A DNA stretch of 64,000 bases from Durusdinium trenchii (GCA_963970005.1 CAXAMN010026473.1:385320-449319), one strand, 5' to 3'; counted from the stretch's first letter, positions 35,345-46,650 are shown. Made by a program: numbers and translations. Notes: generated by a model not told the origin, from the letters alone.

Positions 35345-35506
35345 TCAAAGTTTTGGAAGAAAGCTTCGCAGCTTCTCTTGTTGCGCCTTCCACTGCCCTT
35401 TGGTCTCCATGAAGTCCCGCAGGGCGGCGGAGTTCAGCGTGGCGCCTGCGCTCTTCGGGCGAGGCCCCAAGCCGCCGGTTTGGTGAAAAAGGGCGATGCG
35501 ATGCGG
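35345..35506 (-). CDS. Candidate exon, possibly 3'-terminal
   Basis: Minus strand. Acceptor CAATTGAAG before 35506. The frame includes ATLNSAALRDFMETKGQW and KAQQEKL and meets TGA at its lower end, so it may be a last exon; a GA-type donor (CTGC|GAAGC) is the alternative. Confidence 0.45.
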   Translation of the reverse strand, partial: PHRIALFHQTGGLGPRPKSAGATLNSAALRDFMETKGQWKAQQEKLRSFLPKL

Positions 35507-35958
35507 CTTCAATTGACAAATCTTCGAAGCGGCTTGAACATCTTTCTGCATCATTTTCCTAACAGACACGAGTCTTCCAAAAAGGTGGCACAAACACCAG
35601 TTGGGGTTCTCCAAGCGGACTTGTATGGGACTTGGGACGTTCCTTTTCACCACAGTTCTGGCCATTCCAAGGGATGATCCAGGACCCGGTCGAAACCGCC
35701 CAGACCTCGAGTCGAAAGCTGAAGAGTTCGAATCGAGTCGATCAGTTTTTTGCTTCTGCTTTGGATGTCACCAAATCAAAAATGCAAAGTTGCGTTGCTT
35801 TGGGACTTAATGTTTAATAGGATTAATTCGGTCGTACTCATCGCTCCCGGATTTCTGAGATATCAAACCCCATGTCCCTCTGACCTACGTGATTTCTTTG
35901 TCGCTTTGGACCTTCTCCTTCGCTGAAAACACTGAAGCGAAGATCGTCGCTCCCATCC

Positions 35959-36003
35959 CTCCCTCCATCCAGCCATCCATCCAGCCATCCATCCAGCCAG
36001 CCA
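35959..36003. repeat. CCATCCAG tandem repeat
   Basis: Several CATCCAGC/CATCCATC units. Confidence 0.85.
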
Positions 36004-36020
36004 TCCCATTCCGTTTCCAG

Positions 36021-36087
36021 GTCCACGCTCCAGTCCGTCTCGCCTACCGCATGCAAGTTCGCCAGGCCGGTCGGCTCGGGGAGCGCG
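36021..36087 (+). CDS. Candidate plus-strand exon with canonical sites
   Basis: Plus strand: CATTCCGTTTCCAG|G acceptor and GCGCG|GTGAGT donor flank 67 nt encoding VHAPVRLAYRMQVRQAGRL. The minus strand has a possible donor (GCG|GTAGGC) in the same place, so strand is undecided. Confidence 0.35.
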
Positions 36088-36089
36088 GT

Positions 36090-37820
36090 GAGTGGGGCCC
36101 TTAGGCGGAAGAAAAAAGGATCCGGGCCCTTCAACGGAGACAACGCACGTCTCGAGTTCTTGAGCCTTGAGAAAGTGGAACGGCTTTGATATCTCCAACA
36201 AGATCTCCAACCAAAGATAGAGCTCTAGACTCTTGAGTTCTGGAGTCCAAAAAAACGTGGAAGATGTCATTCTTGACCGTGTAAAGGATTTCTTTTTCGG
36301 CCTGACTGTAAAGGATGGCTTACAGCCAACAAGAGTGAGGAGACACCCATCCGGTTCCTCCCTTCTCCAGCATGCCTCTAAGTCAGCTTCATGCCGTCGG
36401 CCGGCAAATAAGTGAGCGAGACCAACTCAAGAAGTCAAAATGGATCTGAAGTAGGGTCAACATATCACATCTGAATACAAGTCTCCCAGCCTCCGAAAAG
36501 GAGACTCCGTCCCACATGTTACCTCAAATCCCCAATCTCAAATCCTCATCACCCAACCGCTCAAACTACTTCTAAACCCCTCTATCCCAAATTATACAAG
36601 CATAGAACAGCTTCAAAGCGATTCGTTTAGACCAATATTAGTCAAAAATCGATTTCTTGGTCGCCCTACCTTCACCCCAAGAGCAAACTGCTTCATCAAT
36701 GAATTTTTGTCGGCATTGACATTGCTATTTGTTCGGCCACACTCCTCTCCAGTAAACCGGGCCATAGAGACCAGCCACAGAGTTCAGGGGCGCGGCCAGT
36801 GAGTGTGGCCAGCTCTTTTTTTCTAAGATAGAACCCCAACAGTAAACTGTTTGGGGAACAAAAGAGATACATCACCTCAAAACACATGATTACAAATATG
36901 TTTTCTCTCACAAAAAGAGAAACGCTCGACCCCTCGCCCACAATGTATGTCACGTTGATGTCTACGTCTTCCCCACGACCCGTCCAACGACCTCGTTCGT
37001 CACACCCGACCGACCGACCGACCGACCGACCGACCGAGACTTCCACCCATCTGCGGCCCAGGTGCGGTTCCTCCGCGCAGAGCTGCAGGCTGGGCAGCGA
37101 CATCACCTGCACGTACGACCGACGGGCCATGACCGTACGACCGAACGGCCACGGGCCATGAACCTGGAGATGGGCCCCCCCCCAAAAGAGAGAGGTTCCA
37201 ATATGAGCTCCAAAGAGAGGTCCAAGCTTGGTAAAGGTAGAGCTTATGAACTCCGATACCACGCAGGTAGGTTTCGGGCAAGGTGGTCTCTAGGGCGGAG
37301 GTGTTGGAAAAAAGAGGAGTTTTCATGGGTGTTGTTCCGTTCGATCGGAAGTTTGCCTGGGCTTGTTGGGAGGGGAAATGGATATCGATCGCATCTTGCA
37401 ACTCTGAAGAGACGTGGCCCACATTCATATTTGCGACCCACATCCATATGTTTACTCAGAAAGTGTGATGAGCCATCGCACAAGATGCAAAGTTCCAACG
37501 AAGGGAACACAAATGAACAAAAGTTTTAAGGTCAGGGCCCAATTCAAATCCCTCTATATACAATGACCTACCTGGTCCACAAGTGAGGGCCTGCTGTGAC
37601 TTGCTGAATGTTTCTCTCTGAGAAGTTCCTCTCCACCTTCTCCTTTGCCCTCTTCGACCCTCGGTTTCGCGCTTACTTCGCTTTCACAAACGAAAGGCAA
37701 TCGTCTCAGTTTTGGAGGCCCAAAAGATTGGCTCGCCCTCCCACCGCCCGTTCGACCGCGGTCGAACGAGCCCACGGTCCAACGGTGGGATCTTCCGGGT
37801 CCGTCCGCTGAGTCTTCCGG
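36090..37820. other. Presumed intron or spacer
   Basis: AT-rich to 36900. A (CGAC)n tract at 37006-37037 and a weak minus-strand coding island at 37060-37150; nothing firmer. Confidence 0.5.
37006..37037. repeat. (CGAC)n microsatellite
   Basis: Seven or so CGAC units. Confidence 0.95.
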
Positions 37821-37827
37821 GCTGGTA

Positions 37828-37911
37828 AGTTCTCCTCGAAGAGAGACACCCATTCCCGCCACAGGGTGCAGTCGACCTGTTCGCCAGGCTGGAGTCCGAG
37901 GGTCTGGCAGC
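37828..37911 (-). CDS. Candidate exon
   Basis: Minus strand. Acceptor GCTGTTCTGCAG|G. The frame reads CQTLGLQPGEQVDCTLWREW and on to SLFEEN. Donor unclear (GTGTCT or a GA type). Confidence 0.4.
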
Positions 37912-38020
37912 CTGCAGAACAGCCCATGTTGGGATGGATCTGTGACTAGAAGGTTGAAGCCCTGCACGGCTTGAACAAAGCTCGACATGTCTCTACAATC
38001 GACTTCACGACGAGTTCCGT

Positions 38021-38094
38021 TTCTTCTTCTGCTTCTTCTGCTTCTTCTTCTTCTTCTTCTTCTTCTGCTTCTTCTTCTTCTCCTTCTTCTTCTC
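38021..38094. repeat. (TTC)n polypyrimidine tract
   Basis: TTC/TCT units with occasional TGC. Confidence 0.95.
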
Positions 38095-38382
38095 TCAGAA
38101 GAATGTTCATCTACAAGAGGCATCTGCAGGGAACGCGTGGAAATGAAGTTATCCAACTAGTGGCACACTTTTTGGGGAACCTCTCAACAAACACATATTT
38201 CTGAGCAGAATTCAATCCCTTCCACTCCTGCATCGATCAGTGCCCGGGCACTTGCGGGTCTAGTTCCGTCCCTGTCGAGACAAACCCAGATTTGCACTGT
38301 TCAATTTGGTCCACCAGAAGACAAGTAGAACCACTAACATCGGTTCCGGGGAAAAAAAAGGGGGTTCAAAACCGATAACAAG

Positions 38383-38418
38383 TAGAACCCCAATGTTAGG
38401 TAGAACCCCAATGTTAGG
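38383..38418. repeat. Perfect 18-bp tandem repeat, two units
   Basis: TAGAACCCCAATGTTAGG occurs twice head to tail, flanked on both sides by variants AAGTAGAACCACTAAC (38328) and AAGTAGAACCCCTAAC (38427). Confidence 0.9.
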
Positions 38419-38755
38419 TTCAAGACAAGTAGAACCCCTAACTCCATATCTCTGGCCCAAAGGGGGCTCCGGAAGGATCCGCCCGTCGAAACCGTGGGAC
38501 GAGCCTCCTCCTGGTCTGTCAGCTGCTCCTGCGTGTCTTGACCCCACTGCTTTCATGATTGGCTGCAGGATCTTCCCGGTCCGGGTGTGTATGAGAATAT
38601 AGGGAGACTCCCCAAAGACCTCTGGGAAAATATGAAACACACTGAATCCAGTGGTTGGGAAGTCCCCCTATTTTAAAACAATACAACCCCCCATGGTGGT
38701 CTAAAAGGTTTTCTCGACCAAAGGCATGGAAGCCTCTGAACTGCAAGCCTTGCAC

Positions 38756-38849
38756 CTTCCTGCTGATTGCAAAAAGCGAAGGCATGGACTTCCTGCTGGA
38801 GCGAGGCGAAGGACATCTGCACGATAAGCTCCAGGATCCCCTCCATCTC
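38756..38849 (-). CDS. Candidate exon, coiled-coil-like
   Basis: Minus strand. Acceptor GCGTCTCCAG|G and donor GGAAG|GTGCAA. The 94-nt frame starts EMEGILELIVQMSFASLQQE and continues HAFAFCNQQE. The frame is open upstream of the acceptor, so it may be longer. Confidence 0.5.
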
Positions 38850-38859
38850 CTGGAGACGC

Positions 38860-40420
38860 CCCGCAATGCACCGGCGGGCGGCAGCCGTCGCTCGTCCCCC
38901 CCGGTGCGCTCGCAACGGCGAGGTGGAGCACGAAACATCTCAACACAAAGCACCTGTCACCACAGAAGCCGGTGGTCAAGACTCTCCTTTTTGGAAGCAC
39001 TGGGACAGGTCGCCCACTCTTCGGGGTTTCTTTGGCGCTCGCAATTCAGGACTATGTGAGAGAAACCGGACCTGCCCGTCTCACGGAAGGGGCAGGAAGG
39101 GGCCGGTTCCGGGAGGAAACTTCCCGTTGATCTTCGCCCCAGGCCTCCCTGAGCTTCTCTCTTCTCTTCGCATGTCGCAAGCGCCTAAGTAGCTCAATGA
39201 TCCGGGCATGACTGCACAGTCCGATGACTGCATGACTGCCACCAACACCCACAACCAGAAAGTTGGTGTAACCATTCTACCATCTGGGTGTGTATGAAAA
39301 TAGGGAGACCTCCCAGTTCGACTCCCTGGAAGAAGGGAAATTGACCAGTCCACCCATTGGTTGTGGGTCCCTATTGAAATACACACTACTAACACACCTC
39401 CAGACAGGACACCCCTTGAAGGTCCAGGCATATTCTACCTTTCTGCATTGATTCTGGATGTGAACGCGGGTGAATGGAGGTGAGACGAACCCCCACGCTC
39501 CGCTCATGCAGACTCCCGCGTGGGCGCTTCTGGGGCGCCTCTGGCTTCTTGGGCTGAAGTCTAGCACCAACCACCACAAGACAGCAAGTCACCCACCAAA
39601 AGCCGGCACAAAAGGCACCACGGGTCGAAAAGCCTTGAGTGCCAGGCTAAAACTTGGAACAGAACTCATTCGAAGAGCACTGGTGCCTTCATTCGGATGA
39701 TCACTTGCACTCAAGACAGCACCCCGTAAACACATTACACGACCCTGGACACGACCGATGATCACTTGCTTCGCTCATTGTTTCTGCCACGTGAGTGGAG
39801 ACAGCATCTTGTTGAATCCCCACAGGGTTGAAGAGTTTCGACGGAAATCCACGGATCTACCCCCAGCCCCTCTTTCTTCCAGTGCTTTTTCCCGTTTCTC
39901 CTTGGTTCCAGTCGTTTTGGTTCATCTCGTAGCCTGCCTTTATGTGAGCCAAAGGAAATGTCCACAACCATCCCCCCACACCCGGAGACGACTACGGCGG
40001 TCCGGTCGGCCGCCCTTCAGGGGCGCCCGAACTCGACGGCACGGTAGCGCACACGCTCCCGCTCCTGGCAGCGCGGCGGAGAGAAGACCAGGGGAATGTG
40101 TCCAGGTCCAACCAATCAGGATAGATTAGAACAAAATGCCACGGGAACACCTTTGGTTCACCGAAAATGGAACCAATGTCTTGCAGCCTTACATAGGAAG
40201 TGTTTACATCTCATAAAACCTCATCTCCCTGCAACCTTCCTGCGGCCGAGTGGATCCCTCTCATCTCCTCTTGCTCTCTGAGGGATTCGATCATCTCCTC
40301 CCACAGGTCCTGGCGTCATCTGAATCCGAGTCCAACGCACAAGTCCGACCAGTCCCAGTCCTAGTCCCACGCATAGGGCGGCGGGAGCTACCGGTGTCAG
40401 GGCAAAACAGAGAAATTGCC
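38860..40420. other. Presumed intron or spacer
   Basis: GC-rich patches at 39480-39560 and 39960-40090 are open on both strands without good splice pairs. Confidence 0.45.
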
Positions 40421-40424
40421 CAAC

Positions 40425-40517
40425 CCCTGGAAGTCAAGTCGACCATTTCTTAAAATGGTTGATCTGGTTTTGTAGTGTAAAACCCTTAGTAAAACCATGG
40501 TGGTTCGACTTCTAGGG
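40425..40517 (+). mobile_element. MITE-like family D, copy 2
   Basis: Left end CCCTGGAAGTCAAGTCGACC; right end GGTTCGACTTCTAGGG; interior TTTTGTAGTGTAAAACCC. Confidence 0.75.
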
Positions 40518-40890
40518 CAACAGTCGAAACCATGGTGCGGTAGCTTCGTCAGGTTCGCTTCGTTCGACCCACTGCCCCCAAGCGATCTGGTTCGTCCGGA
40601 CGAAGGGTTCGTGTTCGCTGGTCTTGAAAGGTCTTTCTTTCTGAACGCACTCCCCCAACCGCCAAAAGAGGATGTGTGTTGGGACACCATGCACAAGCTT
40701 TTTTGCATCGACAAAGGGGTGAGATCCTTGCTGGAAACACTTCCAGAAACTGGCCCTTCTTGACGGCACAGTTTGCTCGAAAACACCCGTTTGGGTCTGC
40801 ACGCGAGAAAAGCTCGCGGCGACAAGAAGAGGAGCTGATTTTTGAGACAAGAGACAAGAGCCCTAGGTGATCCATGCTTCGGTGTCGCTG

Positions 40891-40994
40891 CACTCTGACG
40901 AACACATCACGAAGTGGAAAATGGTCACTTGGGAGACTACTGTCCTCTACAAACACGTGGTTTTCCACTTCCATGTGATGTGTTCGTCAGAGTG
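40891..40994. mobile_element. MITE-like family C variant with long inverted ends
   Basis: 104 bp. CACTCTGACGAACACATCAC at the left mirrors GTGATGTGTTCGTCAGAGTG at the right, a perfect 20-base inverted repeat, and the match continues through GAAGTGGAAAA / TTTTCCACTTC. The core resembles the element at 9439-9536 but the outer arms are unrelated. Confidence 0.85.
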
Positions 40995-41170
40995 TACAAA
41001 GTTTGAAGATGTTCAGAGTAAATTGGCACTTTACCAAGATCGGATCACTTCAGGTCAGGCTTCGGAAGCCCACAGGTGCGCCACATACTCTCCACTAATC
41101 ACTGAGTGTGTGTGTGTGTGTATATCTAGATCTATCGTTGTTGGTCAGAATTATCATATCACAACATGGC

Positions 41171-41273
41171 CCCTAGAAGTCCAAAGACTATACTTTGACC
41201 GACTGAAGTAAAGGACATTCCTAGACTCGTGTCGCCTAAAGACCATTCTTTTTATAGTCTTTGACTCCCAGGG
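41171..41273 (+). mobile_element. MITE-like family A, copy 3
   Basis: CCCTAGAAGTCCAAAGACTA ... TATAGTCTTTGACTCCCAGG plus a final G; about 103 bp, arms of about 21 bases. Confidence 0.85.
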
Positions 41274-41476
41274 TGGCGGAGTCCAAAGTCCTTTGCACCA
41301 CCATCTCGTCCTGTGGATCGACGAAGCCGATTTTGCAGACCCAACACGAAACCAGCCGCTCTGGACGAAAACCAGCCAAACCATGGGATCCATCCCATCA
41401 AAGGGGGGGGAACCAGAAACAGTGGCGTCCGAAAACAGATCCCAGGCACTCCGGTTCCGGTCACGGTCGTCTTGAC

Positions 41477-41575
41477 CGATTCACGTCCTGGTCTCGCTTC
41501 AAGGCCTCGGCCAGCCGTGGGTTCCCGAAGGGAGGTCCGTGAGGCCCAGCGGGAGCCGGTCCGGTGATCTGGCCA
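41477..41575 (-). CDS. Candidate exon
   Basis: Minus strand. A very strong acceptor (TTTGCTTGCTTTGCAG) precedes 41575. The favoured frame reads QITGPAPAGPHGPPFGNP then RLAEALKRDQDVNR. Donor CG|GTCAAG or AC|GTGAAT. Confidence 0.45.
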
Positions 41576-42183
41576 CTGCAAAGCAAGCAAAAAGGGGAGG
41601 GATGCACATGGAGGAAACATGTGGTTTTCTTTTCGAACACACCATTTTTAAGACCAGATTCAAACACCCAGGTTCTTCTTCGATATACATACCACTGGAA
41701 GTACGAAAGGACTATGTGCGGTTGTTGAGGCTCTCCACGTTGTGTAGGGGCAATCGTACTACACTAGTTGCCATCCCTCGCTGGAAGAAAAGAGGTTTCG
41801 CAGCGAAAGAGAAGGGCCAAGCAGCAAATGGGGCCAGCGAGTTGAGAGTCAGACAAAGCACTGAAGTTCGAACAGAGTGTTAAGCTCAGAACACAGGGAG
41901 TAACGTGTGAAGCAGAGGAGCGATTCTCCGTGACTCCTCGTGTTGTGATTTCATCTCCCATAATCCCTGGACGTTCCTATGTTCCACAGTCAAACAAATC
42001 AAGACACTCCCAATCAAATTCATCTTGTCCGGGCCTATGCCACAAATTTGAATCGCATCTTTTTCCACAGGGAGTCCTTTTTGACAGTGTGTCCGTTGTG
42101 TGCTAAGTTTCAAGCCGCCTATATAAGCCGTAACCCTCCAAACCAGGGACAGAGATACAAACCATTCTTCGAAAGAGTCCCAC

Positions 42184-42268
42184 GAAGTCCTTCTCTCGAA
42201 AAAGCCCGGCCTCCTCTTTGTCGGCCCGCTTCTGCGCGATGTACTGTTGCTGTCGCGCCTGCCGGTTC
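42184..42268 (-). CDS. Candidate exon, charged coiled coil
   Basis: Minus strand. Acceptor TTGACGCCAG|G and donor GACTTC|GTGGGA. The 85-nt frame reads NRQARQQQYIAQKRADKEE and then AGLFREKDF, with the heptad-like spacing of a coiled coil. Confidence 0.5.
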
Positions 42269-42299
42269 CTGGCGTCAAGATTGAGAAGCCCCAGGTTCC

Positions 42300-42440
42300 T
42301 GGTCCACTGTCTTAAGTATCAAAAGTTAGATTACTAACCATATAATATAGACTATTAACATCTATTAACTATTTAGCAGTCTATTGTTAACTGTCTATTA
42401 CCAACCATATAAAATATCCCTCTATTATGAATAGACCATT
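42300..42440. other. AT-rich island
   Basis: About 140 bases rich in A/T with repeated CTATTAAC / ACCATATAA words, unlike its surroundings. No gene. Confidence 0.6.
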
Positions 42441-42843
42441 AACCTTATTACGAGATTCCTATAACGAAAAAGACGTGGTGCAAATTCACCGCCCAGCTGG
42501 TGGTTCTCAACCGGCGGCGGAAAAAATGGCGGAAAAAACTGGTAAACCAATGGTTCTCTCTCCCTCTCTCTCTCTCTCTCTAAACTCCTTTTGGTCCTCA
42601 CAAGCAGACGAGGAAATGAGAACCACATGTGGGTCCGAACATGTTCCAAGCGAATCCACAGATCCTACTTACACATGTGTTCCTGTTACTCGTCACAGAG
42701 TCTTCTTGGACCCATAGCAAGGATCCCAGTCTAATCACCGCTGCTTTCGCCGGTTGCCACAAACCTCTATATCTCACTTTTCACCCTCCTTTGATCTCTT
42801 GTGGGACATCGTCTCTCGTCGAAGGGACAGCTCGCGGCTAAAC

Positions 42844-42976
42844 GCTCGAAGAGCGCGACGACCCGAATCAGCCTGACAAAGACCTCCTCGAACATGTTCA
42901 CCCGCCAGCTGCGATAGCTGATGGCGCTCTCCTGGAAAAAGCGCTGAATGGATCGCCGCGGTGTGGTGTTTTGGGG
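42844..42976 (-). CDS. Candidate exon, helical
   Basis: Minus strand. Acceptor CTGGAG before 42976. The frame reads PRRSIQRFFQESAISYRSWR, then VNMFEEVFVRLIRVVALFER. Strong coding composition; lower limit near GAGC|GTTTAG uncertain. Confidence 0.5.
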
Positions 42977-43725
42977 CTCCAGCAGTCAAGCAGTCACCGG
43001 TGATTGTGAACCTCGAAGGGACACGACAACACCACCAAGTCATCCTTCTTCAATGAAAGAAGTAGAGAAAGAGTCTAACATGTCGAAGCAAGATCCCCAA
43101 CATCACCTGGTGTTACCCAAGAACCCACGTCTTGAGGGGTATTTTGGTCTTCATCTCTTCATCGGAAAAAAAAAAAAAACCGTCGTCTCCAAGCCGGGGA
43201 CACCCGCCCCGGTCCCAAACCGCCGCAGCGTCGGTGGTCGCCCCGTCACCCGAGCGCAGATGGGGGGTCCAAAGAGGTCTCAGTGCCCAGGCAAAGCACG
43301 AGTACTAAGAAACCCAGGGGCGACCCCAGAGTCTATGGTGTGAGTCGTTGCCTGGAACCACTCCAGCGACGAGCACGGGGAGCTGCCTGGATGCCCTGGG
43401 TTTGATATGGGGGTCCATCATTGCACCGGTGGAACCCGCCATCGAACCTCTGAAACCACTATCATGTCTACAAGAAGAAACATCCAGAGCACTCATATAT
43501 GTACCACAAGATCAAAAGGCATCTTCTTATGGAACCCCCTTCAGCCAAAACGGACCAGATTGGATCAAGTAGATGATGCAACTGGCAAAGGGTCGCGAAT
43601 ATTTGGCCGGTCACCAAACAGAACACCCCACGCACGCTGGCGTCAGGCCTGGTCAGGATGTAAAACTAAGCACTGCCCAGTCACGCCCTCAACTTCACCG
43701 GGTGGGGATCCGGAAAAACAGAAAC

Positions 43726-43830
43726 CGCGGGACTCGCCGCAGTCCTCGATGGACTCGCGGCCCAGCTTTTCCAGAAGCACCTGACGCGGATTTTCGCGCA
43801 GAAAGGAGCAAAGGAGGAAGTGGACCAGGG
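43726..43830 (-). CDS. Candidate exon
   Basis: Minus strand. Acceptor GAAAAGCAG and donor CGCG|GTTTCTG. The frame reads LVHFLLCSFLRENPRQVLLE and KLGRESIEDCGE. Phase is coherent across 105 nt. Confidence 0.5.
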
Positions 43831-44194
43831 CTGCTTTTCGGGTTGTGAATTACATGTTCCACCTCAACTTCTTTCCGAGCCTGCAGCAGGCAGTGGTCCT
43901 TTTTTGCCTGCGAAACGTTGGAATTCTTATCTCCAAAATCGATTGCCCAACACCCTCCTCCATCACCCTAAACCCTAAACCCGGACAAAAAAACGATCCA
44001 CAGAATCAAGCTCACAAACCAGCGGCCCGAATTTCCATGCTCAACACCCCCCCCCCCATGTTCTGCCGGCCCTTCTTCGTTATGAAAAACCACCACATGG
44101 CACCACCTGGAGACCTCTGCGAGGTCCTTTAAAGGTCAAAAACGCCATGAACCTGCTCGACCACTGCTCAACATGCTTCCGCGGTGACCCGGAC

Positions 44195-44238
44195 CTGCTC
44201 CAGTTGATTCTCCTCGAGCATCTCCTGAAGTTGGCGGT
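44195..44238 (-). CDS. Candidate micro-exon, 44 nt, coiled coil
   Basis: Minus strand. Acceptor TTTTTGCCGGAG and donor GAGCAG|GTCCGG. The frame reads RQLQEMLEENQLEQ. A plus-strand frame here is also open, but the coiled-coil reading fits the neighbouring exons. Confidence 0.4.
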
Positions 44239-44704
44239 CTCCGGCAAAAATGGGCAGGGGAGTTCGAAGGTGTGGATCGGACATGAATCTTAAATATCGC
44301 AGTGAATACCTTTGAATTTCCTAACTTTTTGTCTATTTGAATTCCATTCCATAAATTTCGACCAGTGTGTTCATGTGCTTGGTGTGACCTACCCCACACA
44401 AATTCCAGAATTGCCACTTGAAACCTGAGACGAATTGCAAGATACGCTTCGTCGCTATCTTACGTCCAGCCGCCTGATACACACCATAATTTCAATTTAA
44501 GTGCTCGCGGCATCTCGCGGCATCAGATACCATCCAGCGCGACAATTCATGTCTTGCACAGGTGAAATGGATCCTGCGTTCGGTAGATGGATTCTGTACC
44601 AAACCCGATAGGAGTGGTGCAGAAAGAGCGAGACACGCCGAATCAGGTGGGATGGGTGAAGAGTTTGTCTGGTGAAAACTGATGTCCGTCCTTTTCCTAG
44701 AGTT

Positions 44705-44782
44705 GTTTTAAGGGAGAATGTACAGTTAACCACAGTTTTGGGAGTTACAACCATGGTTTCCTGCAGATGTTCCCCCAAACCC
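44705..44782. mobile_element. MITE-like family E, copy 2
   Basis: Right end TTTCCTGCAGATGTTCCCCC resembles copy 1; left end TTTTAAGGGAGAATGTACAG is a weaker mirror. Confidence 0.6.
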
Positions 44783-44940
44783 ATTCATTGATTTGTTTGG
44801 GGTTCGGAGTGGGGTTCGGGTGGGATACAGCAGCAGGTTTCCGGGATGCGGGGTGTCGTCACCAGAGTTCCCAATGTTTGACGCACCACTCAGACTGAAG
44901 GCCTCCGAATCTCTCACAAGCGTTTAGAGCGGCTTAGGCA

Positions 44941-45111
44941 TCTTCTTCGGCTTCTTCTTCTTCCTCTTCCTCTTCCTCTTCTTCTTCTTATTATTCTTCT
45001 TCTTCTTCCTCCTCTTCCTCTTCCTCTTCCTCTTCCTCTTCCTCTTCTTCTTCTTCTTCTTCTTCTTCTTCCTCTTCCTCTTCTTCTTCTTCTTCTTCTT
45101 TTTCTTCTTCT
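44941..45111. repeat. TCTTCC polypyrimidine tract
   Basis: About 170 bases of TTC/TCC units, followed by TATATATG. Confidence 0.95.
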
Positions 45112-45550
45112 ATATATATGGGTGTGTATTGAAATAGGGAGATAGACACATTGGGGAACTGCACTCAAATAAGCATATGACATCATGAAAAAAAAAAAAA
45201 ACAATCCCTCAGCATCTCAGCATGAACTTCATCGCCTGAAACAAACAGCTATCTTTTCATACCTATATACATATATATACCTTCCAACATCTTCCAACTA
45301 TGCACAATTTCCACCTTTTTGGCTGGCTTTACACATGAAACGGCAGAAATGTTGCACAGTTGGAAGATCTATAGGTATGTCTTTTCCTGATGTCCGGCCA
45401 CCAATCACAGAACACAACAATCCCCACCCATGCACTCCCACCTATGGGCGCCACCTTAACCAAGTCAAACCGAACCAACCTTTACTTTCCTCGCTTTTGT
45501 GAGCCTCCTCCCTTGACCCCCATTCCCACGCGCCAAAGAAGAGAACTCAC

Positions 45551-45726
45551 GCAGGACGTTCATCTCCTGCTCGCGCTGCTGTTCCACCAGCACTCGGCGG
45601 CGCCGCCGCTCCCGCTCCCGGCGCGCGATGGCGCCAGCCTCCTTAGACTCCTTGCAGAGACGTCCCGCGGTCCGCGAGCGAGACGCGGAGCGTCGAAACT
45701 GCCGGGCCACGCGTGCCACGGGGCCA
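45551..45726 (-). CDS. Candidate exon, Arg/Glu-rich coiled coil
   Basis: Minus strand. Acceptor CACGTGCTAG and canonical donor CTGC|GTGAGT. The 176-nt frame is basic at first, then reads KESKEAGAIARRERERRRRR and VLVEQQREQEMNVL. Highly charged single-helix or coiled-coil type. Best of the exons at 41-47.5 kb. Confidence 0.55.
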
Positions 45727-45787
45727 CTAGCACGTGGTCACGGTCGCCGGAGCATGTCGCCAAGACCGCTGGGACACTCAGAGAATA

Positions 45788-45852
45788 TACCAGGACCCTC
45801 CAAGGGGTGTCTATTTGTAGGCCCTTAGCCGTTAAGGGGCCACCCCTTGACA
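45788..45852 (-). mobile_element. MITE-like family F, copy 1 (partial)
   Basis: TACCAGGACCCTCCAAGGGG followed by TGTCTATTTGTAGGC matches the reverse complement of the element at 58628-58712. Confidence 0.65.
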
Positions 45853-46575
45853 ACTCAACACCTCTTTCGGAGATCTCAACTGAGCAGTCCGATCTTTTGT
45901 TCGACTTCAATGGCTGGGTTTGAGTCGGCGGTTCCGGAAAACGAACGCCTTCTGTTTGGAGAAACACTCGGATCGGAAAGGACCAAAGGACACGAATCGC
46001 CGAAAAGGACCCGTGCTGATCCACCCCTAAAAGCAGTTTGAAAGGGTGAACATATATAAAGTGAACCCATATACCCTAAAGGTCCAGTCAACAAAAATAG
46101 AACGGTTGAGGAAAGATGACCCAAGTCTAGGAATTTCACTTTACTTCGGTGGTGCCAAATATGGTCGAACTGAACTTCAGAGTGGACTTCTTTTTCCTTT
46201 TGCAGCCTTGGTGTTGCTTTGTGATTGAGCTTTTGGTCTTACTCTTGAAGGGTCACCTTGTTGGGGCGGTGTTTTGGGTGACAACGCCAAGGACACTGCT
46301 GTCGTGCAGACGTCATCTAGCAGTGTCCGACGGAATGGAACTGAGACCTTTGCCATGCCCTTTTATGGTGAACATTGTGCTTTAACAAAAGGATTCTCCG
46401 CCTCTCTGCGCATTGGCCCTTGACACCAAAATAGATCTAAATATACTTCGTTGGGTCAGGTGTTGCCGGCCGCATTCTTTTTTTTCAACAGACTGAAGAG
46501 ACCATCGTAATCTCCCATCAGATCAGACCTAGAACCTACTTGTCCCTGTTTTGATAGGAAGTTTGACAACATGTT

Positions 46576-46650
46576 GGATGGTTGGTGGTCCAGAATAGAG
46601 GTTACTCAGTTTGGGATGGTTGGTGGTCCAGAATAGAGGTTACTCAGTTT
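46576..46650. repeat. 38-bp perfect tandem duplication
   Basis: GGATGGTTGGTGGTCCAGAA... is repeated exactly with a period of 38. Confidence 0.95.

Noticed and set aside
34749..35486. A 245-codon plus-strand frame
   Set aside because: Mostly low-complexity Ser/Pro/His text and overlaps a better minus-strand exon; only a small part is kept as doubtful.
37554..38156. A 200-codon minus-strand frame starting in an Arg-rich run
   Set aside because: The Arg run is the TTC microsatellite; only the piece at 37828-37911 looks coding, and in a different frame.
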